A stretch of DNA of 64,000 bases, taken from the NCBI GenBank assembly GCA_902557575.1, contig CACEAR010000001.1, positions 186,001-250,000 on the forward strand, given 5' to 3'. The stretch is from an uncultured SAR86 cluster bacterium. Its GTDB lineage: Bacteria; Pseudomonadota; Gammaproteobacteria; Magnimaribacterales; D2472. Position 1 is the first letter of the stretch. Each line of letters starts with the position of its first letter. The notes under the pieces are model-generated. The model saw only the letters and a program-made list of their open reading frames with translations. It was not told where the DNA came from and did no database searches. Shown here piece by piece: positions 13,211 through 20,207 of this stretch. Made by a program: the position numbers and the translations under genes.

Positions 13211-14104
13211 TTGAAAACATTTATAGATCTTTTTGCTGGAATCGGAGGATTTCATTTTGCCTTTCACAAGTTGGGTCTTGAATGCGTTTTTGCCTCAGAA
13301 ATAGAGGAGGGTGCAAGAGAAGTATATATAAAGAATTTTAAAAAAATCTCTCCTTCTTTATTCAGCAACGATTTATTGTTTAATAGAGATATTTACGACC
13401 TAAATGTAAATGATTTGCCAGATTTTGATATATGTTGCGCTGGATTCCCGTGTCAACCATTCAGTCAAATTGGACATAAGAGAGGTTTTAAAGAAAACTT
13501 TGAAGGAAGAGGAAACCTTTTTTTCGAAATTGAAAGAATCATTAAAGCAAAGGAACCCAAAGCATTTTTCTTGGAAAATGTTCAGCATTTAATTAATCAT
13601 GACAACGGAAGAACATTTAAAATCATCAAGGATAGAATTGAAAGTTTAAATTACTCTTTTTACTTCAAGAAAGTTAGAGCATGTGACTTTAATCTTCCTC
13701 AACTCAGACCAAGAACCTTCATGGTTGGGTTTAAAGGAGAGCAAGAAAAAGATAAGCATTTTAAATTTCCTGATCCAGTCCCGCTCAAAAAGACAATGTC
13801 AGATGTTTTTGGTGGCAAGTGCTCAAGGGAGATTGGTTTTACGCTAAGACTCGGTGGAATGGGTTCAAATATTAATGATAGAAGAAATTGGGATTCTTAC
13901 CTTGTAGACGGAGAGGTTGTAAAACTCCAACCAGAACATGGAAAAAAAATGCAGGGATTTCCTAAAAATTTTTATCTCCCCAAGTCAAGAACAAAGGCGC
14001 TCAGATTGCTTGGAAACAGTGTGGCAGTTAATGCCGTTCATGCAGTTGGCAAGCAAATGATTTCATACATTGAAGAACCTGATAGTTTCAGAAGTACTGG
14101 TTAA
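13211..14104 (+). CDS. DNA (cytosine-5-)-methyltransferase
   Basis: A 297-aa C5-cytosine methyltransferase. Motif I is FIDLFAGIGGFHFAF (residues 4-18). Motif IV is GFPCQPFSQIG with the nucleophile Cys81, motif VI is ENV (residues 122-124), motif VIII is QLRPR (164-168), and motif X is LGNSVAVNAVHAVG near the end. The target recognition region between VIII and IX is short, about 60-80 residues, so the recognised site is probably simple. The start is TTG at 13211; an upstream TTG at 13206 runs into a stop. The next gene in the same direction looks like a nuclease, so this is probably the modification half of a type II system. Confidence 0.9.
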   Translation: MKTFIDLFAGIGGFHFAFHKLGLECVFASEIEEGAREVYIKNFKKISPSLFSNDLLFNRDIYDLNVNDLPDFDICCAGFPCQPFSQIGHKRGFKENFEGRGNLFFEIERIIKAKEPKAFFLENVQHLINHDNGRTFKIIKDRIESLNYSFYFKKVRACDFNLPQLRPRTFMVGFKGEQEKDKHFKFPDPVPLKKTMSDVFGGKCSREIGFTLRLGGMGSNINDRRNWDSYLVDGEVVKLQPEHGKKMQGFPKNFYLPKSRTKALRLLGNSVAVNAVHAVGKQMISYIEEPDSFRSTG

Positions 14105-14164
14105 CTAAGCATAAATTAAACTATTCAATACTAAGAAAGAATCCAAAATAAATTTTTATTAAAG

Positions 14165-14189
14165 TTAGCAATCTCTTCAAGATTGCTAA
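14165..14189. repeat. Perfect 10-bp inverted repeat between methyltransferase and candidate nuclease
   Basis: TTAGCAATCT (14165-14174), a 5-nt loop, then AGATTGCTAA (14180-14189), a perfect palindrome with no following T-run. It lies 28 nt upstream of the candidate nuclease start. It could be an operator or an mRNA hairpin that delays nuclease expression; an intrinsic terminator is less likely without the T-tract. Confidence 0.6.
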
Positions 14190-14216
14190 ACACAAATTCT
14201 GTTATTATTAATCTCT

Positions 14217-15203
14217 ATGCTAGATATTGATTTAAAGACTGAAGAGTGGGCAAAGACTTTTTATAAAGAAATAAATTTAGATGACATATCTATAAAACCT
14301 TCATACAAAGATCTTGTGTGGGAAACATTCTCAGAAATGGGAATTCTTAATAAATACATGACAGGCGACTCGGTTGAATCTCTGCCTAGAAACAGTGAAT
14401 CAGAAAATTTAAATGGACCAAAGTTTTCTGATGCTTTCCACTTTCTCAATAATCAAATGATAGTCTCTCCTGGACTTTACCTTGCATACATTTTGAATGA
14501 ATATATGGATAAAAACTTAGATAAGAAATTGTTGACAGGATACTTATCAAGAGCATTAAGATCATTTGCATCGTTTATGCGAGAACCAGATCTTGCCTAT
14601 AAACTCAAAACCTGTCTTAAGAAGGACTGCGACAATGTAACTGTTAACATGGATCCTAAACAGGATATAAAAGGACACGTAGATATTCTCGTTTCATACA
14701 AAAGCAGAATATTTAATATATGGTCTTATCAAGCGACAAGAAGAGGGTTGCCTAATACGATTGACAGACTTAGTGGCAATAGGGGCGAAATATGCGATGG
14801 TATTAACATCCTGTGCCCATTAAAAACAGAAGATGCTCAAAATCTTGTTAAGAAAAAAAACAGCATTCTAAAAAAACGCAAACAAATTAAAAATTGGGAG
14901 AATGAATTATTATCAAGTCCCACACCCAGCAGAGAAATTAAACTTAGAGAATTGTTAGAAAAAAATAATAAAATATTAATCGAAATGAAAGAGCAACTTA
15001 ACTCTTTATACAATGATCTTTCAGAAGAAGTCATTATAAAAAATAATTGGTTTTTACATGCAGAAAATTATGTTAACTCTGTTAAAAACATGATGGATAA
15101 ATATTTACAAGAAGAATCTCAGTATATAGAGTATGACGAATTGAAAAGAATTATTCAGGGTCCAGAAGTTTTTGTAAAAAATATAAATATTTTTTCAAAA
15201 TGA
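14217..15203 (+). CDS. Candidate type II restriction endonuclease (unclassified)
   Basis: A 328-aa soluble protein directly downstream of the cytosine-5 methyltransferase on the same strand. I do not recognise a named family. Residues 150-172 read as a degenerate PD-(D/E)XK core: DIKGHVDILV with Asp156 at a strand end, then RIFNIWSYQ where the usual (E/Q)-x-K would sit (here W-S-Y-Q). A conserved-looking ATRRGLPNTIDRLSGNRGE follows. Residues 210-275 form a charged coiled coil. GC is very low (15 of 60 bases in 14221-14280). Position next to the methyltransferase is the main support for a restriction role; a methylation-linked protein of another kind is possible. Confidence 0.5.
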   Translation: MLDIDLKTEEWAKTFYKEINLDDISIKPSYKDLVWETFSEMGILNKYMTGDSVESLPRNSESENLNGPKFSDAFHFLNNQMIVSPGLYLAYILNEYMDKNLDKKLLTGYLSRALRSFASFMREPDLAYKLKTCLKKDCDNVTVNMDPKQDIKGHVDILVSYKSRIFNIWSYQATRRGLPNTIDRLSGNRGEICDGINILCPLKTEDAQNLVKKKNSILKKRKQIKNWENELLSSPTPSREIKLRELLEKNNKILIEMKEQLNSLYNDLSEEVIIKNNWFLHAENYVNSVKNMMDKYLQEESQYIEYDELKRIIQGPEVFVKNINIFSK

Positions 15204-15259
15204 AACTATCAAAGAAACAAAAACTGATGAACATATTGAAAAAAGATAATTTGGTTATG

Positions 15260-15283
15260 TCTACTCTGTCACGGTGGAGTAGA
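15260..15283 (+). repeat. glmS 3'-end repeat, copy 1, with hairpin
   Basis: GTCACGGTGGAGTAGA (15268-15283) reads S-V-T-V-E-stop in the frame of the preceding TCT codon, the same peptide as the GlmS C-terminus, with synonymous changes (GTC to GTG, GAA to GAG). The copy is also the right half of a hairpin: TCTACTC (15260-15266) pairs perfectly with GAGTAGA (15277-15283). It separates the restriction-modification block from the sulfotransferase block. Confidence 0.65.
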
Positions 15284-15301
15284 TAAAGGTGTCTACATAA
15301 T

Positions 15302-15460
15302 ATGAGTAAAAAATTATTAATTTCTAACTCAATCATGTGGGCAGCAGCAATCCTTGTTGTTGCTATAGTTGAAGAAAAACAGTTCGCAATTTTGATGCTT
15401 GTTGTATTAGCAACAACTTCATTAATGTTTTTAAAGAAAGGAAATGAGCAACAAAAGTAG
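15302..15460 (+). CDS. Small membrane protein, 52 aa
   Basis: ATG at 15302 to TAG at 15458-15460. The peptide has a hydrophobic segment at about residues 11-22 (IMWAAAILVVAI), a charged turn (EEKQ), and a second hydrophobic segment at 29-43, then a KKGNEQQK tail. This two-helix pattern is common among tiny inner-membrane proteins of marine bacteria; I know no function. It starts 18 nt after the copy-1 glmS-end repeat. Confidence 0.55.
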   Translation: MSKKLLISNSIMWAAAILVVAIVEEKQFAILMLVVLATTSLMFLKKGNEQQK

Positions 15461-15506
15461 ACAGTTAAAACTAATCAGCTACAGTCGAATGATAAGGAGT
15501 TGACAT

Positions 15507-16310
15507 CTGTTTAAGCACATTCACATTGTTGCCTGCTCGCCGCGATCCGGTACTACTCTCTTGCATGAGGCGATGGTCAGTTGTTTTCGGACAAACAAGC
15601 ATTATGACCATGAGATTCGCTTTCACCTCGTAACCGCAAAAAACAACGATGTGGTTATCACGAAACGACCCAAAGATACGTTGTACATGCCAGGAGTCAT
15701 CGACGATCCTAATCTCTATGTCATTTACGTAACGCGCGATCCACGTGATGTCATCGTTAGCCGGCATGGTAAGAGCGAGGATATGTACTACTCGAACATT
15801 AGACTTTGGCGTGAACTGCATGCCTGTGCACGCCCATTGTTCGGCCATGATCGTTTTCTCAATATCCGGTACGAGGATTTCGTAAATAACCCTGACGCCA
15901 CACAAAGCCAAATCACTGCAAAATTTCCATGGCTTGAGAAACAACACAAATTTTCTGAGTACCATGAACACGCGCAAGTGTCTGAAAAGTCAAAAGTTGC
16001 AATGCACGGCGTACGTCCTATTGGACCGACCAGTGTCGGTGTCTGGCGAAAACATCTCGGTCGCATCGTTCAACAACAGGCAATCCACGGCACAATGACA
16101 CCAGATCTGGTCGGTTGTGGATACGAATCATCGCCGGATTGGGAAGTTGTTCTGGACGGCGTTTTACCGGATAAATCTAACAGTCGGTATCCGGAGAAAA
16201 AACGTTTTTGGCAGAGAATTTTGCAATCCATTGATGCTTCTAGAAAAATAGCTATCTATCGGCGCAAGAAAGGACTTAGTCGAATCAGCGGAGCAACCAA
16301 TGATCGTTAG
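15507..16310 (+). CDS. PAPS-dependent sulfotransferase, apparently CTG-started
   Basis: Transfers sulfate from PAPS to an unknown acceptor. With the start at CTG 15507, the 267-aa protein begins MFKHIHIVAC and contains the 5'-phosphosulfate loop PRSGTT at residues 12-17, then the 3'-phosphate motif TRDPRDVIVSRHG at about 76-88 and the NIRYEDFV strand. The nearest in-frame ATG/GTG/TTG is TTG 15561, which would delete the PAPS loop. An in-frame TGA (15501-15503) precludes a longer N-terminus. AAGGAG at 15494-15499 lies 7 nt before the CTG, ideal spacing. GC is visibly higher (28 of 60 bases in 15661-15720) than in neighbours, indicating transfer. It overlaps the next sulfotransferase by 11 nt. 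Confidence 0.8.
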   Translation: MFKHIHIVACSPRSGTTLLHEAMVSCFRTNKHYDHEIRFHLVTAKNNDVVITKRPKDTLYMPGVIDDPNLYVIYVTRDPRDVIVSRHGKSEDMYYSNIRLWRELHACARPLFGHDRFLNIRYEDFVNNPDATQSQITAKFPWLEKQHKFSEYHEHAQVSEKSKVAMHGVRPIGPTSVGVWRKHLGRIVQQQAIHGTMTPDLVGCGYESSPDWEVVLDGVLPDKSNSRYPEKKRFWQRILQSIDASRKIAIYRRKKGLSRISGATNDR

Positions 16311-16998
16311 CCATGCAAAGAAGTTTATTTTCGTAAAGACCCGTAAAACCTCGGGCACAAGCATGGAGGTTAGTCTGAGCCAAGTCTGTGGTCCTGATGA
16401 CATCATCACTCCGATATCATTTGAAGACGAACTCGTCAGGCTGGACATGGGCGGCACGTTACCTCAGAACTACGCTGGTCTTGGAGAGCAGCGATATCGC
16501 GATATGATAAAGGCACGCAAGATGAAATTTTTACGCGCCAGACGCCGTGGCAAGTTTTTCAACCATATGCCGGCTGTTGCGATTCGCGAGCACGTCGGCA
16601 AAAAAACTTACGATGATTACTTCACTTTTTCGATCGAAAGGCATCCATACGAAAAGGTTGTATCACATATCTATTATCATGCGCGCGGAAAAAAGAACTG
16701 GAGTTTTGACAAGGAGCTTGAGCGTGTTTTGAAGAAGAAACATTACGTCAATTACCCAACCTATTCAGACGGTGAAAAACCTATTGTCGATTTCATTGTC
16801 AATTTTGACAATATGCAGGAAGACCTCACAACCCTCGGCGACAGGCTTAAATTTGATATTGTCGCGCACTATCCACAAACCAAACACAAATTCCGAACTA
16901 ACAGAAGGCCTGCATCCGAGCTGTTGTCGCAGAAAGTAAAGGAACAAATATATAAGAACTGTAGGATCGAGTTCGATGCAATGGGTTACGAGCGTTAG
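16300..16998 (+). CDS. Sulfotransferase family 2-like protein
   Basis: 232 aa with the N-terminal nucleotide loop KFIFVKTRKTSGTSMEVSL (residues 8-26), where the K-T-S-G-T-S pattern replaces the P-R-S-G-T-T of the upstream gene. The 3'-phosphate region is FTFSIERHPYEKVVSHIYYH in the middle, and FFNHMPA is typical of this group in marine bacteria and phages. It probably sulfates a cell-surface or capsule glycan; the acceptor is unknown. It starts inside the end of the first sulfotransferase, so they form a two-gene operon, and it shares its higher GC. Confidence 0.75.
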   Translation: MIVSHAKKFIFVKTRKTSGTSMEVSLSQVCGPDDIITPISFEDELVRLDMGGTLPQNYAGLGEQRYRDMIKARKMKFLRARRRGKFFNHMPAVAIREHVGKKTYDDYFTFSIERHPYEKVVSHIYYHARGKKNWSFDKELERVLKKKHYVNYPTYSDGEKPIVDFIVNFDNMQEDLTTLGDRLKFDIVAHYPQTKHKFRTNRRPASELLSQKVKEQIYKNCRIEFDAMGYER

Positions 16999-17026
16999 CA
17001 TGATCACGACAAGACGAAAACAATCC

Positions 17027-17042
17027 GTCACGGCGGAGTAGA
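17027..17042 (+). repeat. glmS 3'-end repeat, copy 2
   Basis: GTCACGGCGGAGTAGA reads V-T-A-E-stop in the frame of a preceding TCC (Ser) and CAA (Gln). It matches copy 1 at 15 of 16 positions, and AATC upstream also matches the native glmS end. It ends the higher-GC sulfotransferase block; native-like low GC resumes at once. Confidence 0.65.
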
Positions 17043-17063
17043 AGGAAATAGAGAATAGCAATT

Positions 17064-17174
17064 ATGGAATTTTGGGATAATATTAACAATGTACTTGACG
17101 TAATAACTGTCTTTATAGTGATTGCAATATTATTTAAAATTTCTAAAACACTTTTCAAAAATAATGGTAATTAA
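17064..17174 (+). CDS. Tiny membrane peptide, 36 aa
   Basis: ATG 17064 to TAA 17172-17174, followed without a gap by the next ATG. The peptide has an acidic start (EFWDNINNVLD), one hydrophobic helix (about residues 12-24) and a lysine/asparagine tail. The exact abutment TAA-ATG with the next gene suggests coupled translation. Family unknown. Confidence 0.45.
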   Translation: MEFWDNINNVLDVITVFIVIAILFKISKTLFKNNGN

Positions 17175-17570
17175 ATGAGCGAACTAAACAAACAAAACAA
17201 GATAATTACTTATATTTTTGAATTGGGACTCATTAAAAGCGTAAATGAGACTAAACAGTTTATGAGGGAAAATTCTTCTCCCTATGTTTTTAATTGCTCA
17301 GAACCCAAAACCATAAGATTTGAATGGTTTCTATCCGAAGATGAGAAGTCAGCAACATTAATAGAAATGTTTGAAGATAGCGATGCTGCCAAATTAAGAT
17401 TAGAAAATCACTCTGAAAGTCATCTTGTTAAAGAGTTTCCAGAATATTTTGAAATTAAGAACTTTATTGTTTTGGGAGACATTAAACCTGACATGAAGGA
17501 TAAGTTAGCGGACTGGAATGCAGATTTAAGAGGAAATGTGGGTGGTTTTTTTAAAGGGTTGAACAAATAA
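17175..17570 (+). CDS. Putative antibiotic-biosynthesis monooxygenase-like (dimeric alpha/beta barrel) protein
   Basis: 131-aa soluble protein. Residues 45-105 resemble a ferredoxin-like dimeric barrel of the ABM/quinol monooxygenase type: a strand (IRFEWFLSEDEK), then LIEMFEDSDAAKLRLENHSES with the histidine typical of that group, and the end strand IKNFIVLGDIKP. Members range from cofactor-free monooxygenases to proteins of unknown role, so the activity is open. Confidence 0.5.
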   Translation: MSELNKQNKIITYIFELGLIKSVNETKQFMRENSSPYVFNCSEPKTIRFEWFLSEDEKSATLIEMFEDSDAAKLRLENHSESHLVKEFPEYFEIKNFIVLGDIKPDMKDKLADWNADLRGNVGGFFKGLNK

Positions 17571-17601
17571 TGAGAAATCTTGCTACAAACACTCTGCCAA
17601 A

Positions 17602-17889
17602 ATGGAAATAAACTGGGTAGTAGTTGGTTGGATTATTGACATGATCTTAAATGGGTTCATCTGGCTTATCATTGCTATACTTTCCCTGCTATTGATTGAT
17701 GCGACTGACAAATGGACAAGAAAAGCGATTAAATTTATGGATAAAGCTGATAAATGGATTAGAAAACTTACAGAACACTCATTTGATTGGGTAGAAAAGA
17801 AAAATCTTCAGATACCCGCTAGCATTATATTGTTAATTATCTTTGGAACCCTATCTCAACTAGGGATAATACCTAAATTAATAACTTAA
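17602..17889 (+). CDS. Hypothetical membrane protein, 95 aa
   Basis: Two hydrophobic segments (about residues 5-30 and 72-90) flank an amphipathic, tryptophan- and lysine-rich middle with the repeated pattern DKADKWIRK/DKWTRKAIK. I do not recognise the family. It lies eight nt before the NTF2-like gene on the same strand and is likely in the same transcript. Confidence 0.55.
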   Translation: MEINWVVVGWIIDMILNGFIWLIIAILSLLLIDATDKWTRKAIKFMDKADKWIRKLTEHSFDWVEKKNLQIPASIILLIIFGTLSQLGIIPKLIT

Positions 17890-17896
17890 ACTAAAG

Positions 17897-18349
17897 ATGA
17901 AACAATTAATGTTAGTAAGTTTTTTAATAGCTTTTAATGTTAAAGCTGATGACTTTAGTGATATAAATTCGTTGCTAGATGGTCTTCATGAAGATGCACA
18001 TAAGGGTAATTTTGAAGCCTATTTTGATCGCTATAGTTCAGATGCTGTGTTTTTAGGCACAGACAAAACTGAGCGCTGGACTATACAAGAATTTAAATCT
18101 TATGCTAAACCAGCTTTTTCTGATGGTCATGGTTGGACTTATAAAGTTATCGAGCGTAATTGGGAGGGAAACGGAAATACGCGTTGGTTTGATGAAATTC
18201 TTTTTAATGAAAAGCTTGGACATTGTAGGGGTACCGGAGTTGTTGAGCTCATTAACAATGAATGGAAGATTTCCCACTATGCTTTAACTATGCTTGTCCC
18301 AAACGCTATTGCAGCTGATATAGGCATACAAACTCAACAGGCAGACTGA
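17897..18349 (+). CDS. Exported NTF2-like / SnoaL-like domain protein
   Basis: 150 aa. An N-terminal signal peptide (MKQLMLVSFLIAFNVKA) precedes an NTF2-like cone fold: DINSLLDGLHEDAHKGNFEAYFDRYSSDAVFLGTD is the first helix pair and strand typical of SnoaL/DUF4440 proteins, and GTGVVELINNEWKISHYALTM is the final strand pair. This family includes small-molecule enzymes and many orphan periplasmic proteins; no catalytic residue can be assigned. Confidence 0.7.
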   Translation: MKQLMLVSFLIAFNVKADDFSDINSLLDGLHEDAHKGNFEAYFDRYSSDAVFLGTDKTERWTIQEFKSYAKPAFSDGHGWTYKVIERNWEGNGNTRWFDEILFNEKLGHCRGTGVVELINNEWKISHYALTMLVPNAIAADIGIQTQQAD

Positions 18350-18366
18350 TTCTGGCTTAATAAATA

Positions 18367-18900
18367 ATGAAAGAATTTAGAAATTTAATAATCTTAAGTC
18401 CCCTAATTTTTGTTGTTCATCATTTTGAAGAACATATTATTTTTAATTTCAGAGAGTGGAGGCTTTTATATTTCTTAGATAATAATCCATTAACCACGGA
18501 AGAGGTTCTTCTTAGGCTTTTAGCAGTAATGCTGATCATGATTTTTTTGCACTCCATTAAGAGAAATAAGCCAAGCGCACATATCATCCTATTTTTCTTG
18601 ATGACCACGCAGATAGTTAATGCTTTCTTTCATGTCTTTTTCAGTTTCTATTTCTTAGATTTTAGTCCGGGAGCCATAACAGGAGTTTTGTTATATTTGC
18701 CTGTAAATTATTTTATTTTTAAAGCCGCACTCAGAGAGGGCTTAATTGGAAGCAAAAAAGAAATAGGTTTTTTGTTTGTTTTAGGTGCAAGCACTTTTGC
18801 TTTGTTTGAGCTAATAGGCCCACAAGTTATGTTATCTGCCCTTATTTTGTCTGTTATTTACTATTTGATCGCAAGCAAAAGAGAAGCATTCAATACATAA
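18367..18900 (+). CDS. HXXEE-domain membrane protein
   Basis: 177-aa integral membrane protein with about five hydrophobic segments. The first contains HHFEEHIIF, the H-x-x-E-E signature of the HXXEE family, and later segments contain NAFFHVFFSF and the GAITGVLLYLPVNYF stretch typical of the same family. The histidines and acids suggest metal binding in the membrane, but no function is established. Confidence 0.75.
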   Translation: MKEFRNLIILSPLIFVVHHFEEHIIFNFREWRLLYFLDNNPLTTEEVLLRLLAVMLIMIFLHSIKRNKPSAHIILFFLMTTQIVNAFFHVFFSFYFLDFSPGAITGVLLYLPVNYFIFKAALREGLIGSKKEIGFLFVLGASTFALFELIGPQVMLSALILSVIYYLIASKREAFNT

Positions 18901-18917
18901 CCAAGTTAGTTTATAAT
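18889..18917 (+). promoter_or_regulatory. Possible promoter for the Cys-rich ORF and beta-helix/cytochrome pair
   Basis: A perfect TATAAT at 18912-18917 with a weak -35 (TTCAAT, 18889-18894) at 17-nt spacing. The start would fall at about 18924, right at the ATG of the cysteine-rich micro-ORF, implying a leaderless or near-leaderless mRNA. Confidence 0.45.
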
Positions 18918-18923
18918 ACAAAT

Positions 18924-18971
18924 ATGTGTGATTGTTGCGATTGCTGCGAGTGCTCCTGCTGCTCAAAGTAA
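18924..18971 (+). CDS. Cysteine-rich micro-ORF (15 aa, 8 Cys), possible leader peptide
   Basis: ATG to TAA encodes MCDCCDCCECSCCSK, in which 8 of 15 residues are cysteine. The DNA has an imperfect internal repeat (GATTGTTGC, GATTGCTGC). It lies 13 nt upstream of the beta-helix gene, which has no ribosome site of its own, so translation could be coupled. Cys-rich leaders are known elsewhere as cysteine or copper sensors; that role here is inference. It is too short to be certain that it is translated. Confidence 0.45.
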   Translation: MCDCCDCCECSCCSK

Positions 18972-18984
18972 AAATTTGAAAAAA

Positions 18985-20202
18985 ATGAAAAGAGTTCTCT
19001 TCTTTTCTATTCCTTTATTAGCTGCTCTTAACCTTTTTGCTAAAGAGACTTATATTGGGCCAGGCCCAAATGCTCAAGAAAGACTCCAAGAAGCATTAAT
19101 TTTGATGGAAGAGGGCGATACTTTAATAATTAAAAGTGGCTATTATAAATTTGAAGATGGATTATCGCTCGATGTTGATGATGTAACTGTAAAGGGCGAA
19201 GGTATTGATAGCACAATCCTAGATTTTAAAAATCAACAATCCGGTGCTCAAGGTTTATTGGTTACTTCTGACAGAGTCACTCTAAGCGACTTCTCGATAC
19301 TTGATGCAAAGGGCGATGCTCTCAAGGTAATAGGAGCTAAAGGCATCAATATGATAAACCTTAAAACCGAGTGGACCGGAGGGCCTAAAAGCACAAATGG
19401 CGCTTATGGATTTTACCCGGTTGAATCAGAAGATGTTCTAATTGATGGTTGTGTAGCTATTGGAGCTTCAGATGCTGGTATATATGTAGGCCAATCAAAA
19501 AATATCATTGTTAGAAATAGCATTGCTCAATATAACGTGGCAGGCATTGAAATTGAGAACTCATATTACGCAGATGTATATAACAACTTAGCTTCCCATA
19601 ACACTGGCGGCATCCTAGTTTTTGACCTACCAGACTTACCTCAGCAAGGCGGACACCACATAAGAGTCTTTGATAATAAATCTATTGATAACGATACAGA
19701 TAACTTTGCCCCTGAAGGAAATATTGTTGGCGAGGTTCCAAGAGGAACGGGCATCATCATTATGGCAAATTCAGATGTTGAGATCTTTGATAATCTTATG
19801 AGTGGAAATGGCACAGTAAATCTTTCGATTGTTTCTTATGGAGATGAGACAGACGATCCTAACTATTATCCTCATCCAAAAAATATTCAGGTTCATGGGA
19901 ATATTTATGGGCCTAGCGGCTTTGATCCAGATATTGAAACAGGAGACTTAGCAAAAGCATTGTTTGAAATAAGTGGTGGAAATATGCCAGACATATTCTG
20001 GGACGGTATCGTTCCTCTGTCACAAATAATATTTGGTCAACCAGATGATGAGAGGCTTATTATTGCTGAGGAAGATGCAAGCTTTTTAACAATTAAACCA
20101 ATTAAATACATGCTTGGGTTTTCTGATCCAACAAACACAAACAAAGATGATTTTAAGGGGGAGATATCCCCTCTTAAAGAGATAAATATAGAAACATTTT
20201 AA
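18985..20202 (+). CDS. Secreted parallel beta-helix repeat protein
   Basis: 405 aa from ATG 18985, which gives a signal peptide (MKRVLFFSIPLLAALNLFA) directly followed by the mature domain; the longer reading frame upstream has no such logic. The body is a right-handed parallel beta helix with stacked turns such as SKNIIVRNSIAQYNVAGIEI and YADVYNNLASHNTGGILVF. It resembles the family (TIGR03805) that regularly occurs next to a diheme cytochrome c of the type encoded just downstream, a two-gene pair of unknown function. The five-nt gap between the genes supports an operon. Confidence 0.8.
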   Translation: MKRVLFFSIPLLAALNLFAKETYIGPGPNAQERLQEALILMEEGDTLIIKSGYYKFEDGLSLDVDDVTVKGEGIDSTILDFKNQQSGAQGLLVTSDRVTLSDFSILDAKGDALKVIGAKGINMINLKTEWTGGPKSTNGAYGFYPVESEDVLIDGCVAIGASDAGIYVGQSKNIIVRNSIAQYNVAGIEIENSYYADVYNNLASHNTGGILVFDLPDLPQQGGHHIRVFDNKSIDNDTDNFAPEGNIVGEVPRGTGIIIMANSDVEIFDNLMSGNGTVNLSIVSYGDETDDPNYYPHPKNIQVHGNIYGPSGFDPDIETGDLAKALFEISGGNMPDIFWDGIVPLSQIIFGQPDDERLIIAEEDASFLTIKPIKYMLGFSDPTNTNKDDFKGEISPLKEINIETF

Positions 20203-20207
20203 TAAAA

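Noticed and set aside
15471-15977. 168-aa minus-strand frame over the first sulfotransferase
   Set aside because: It has no recognisable domain, and the plus strand encodes clear PAPS-binding motifs in the same DNA.
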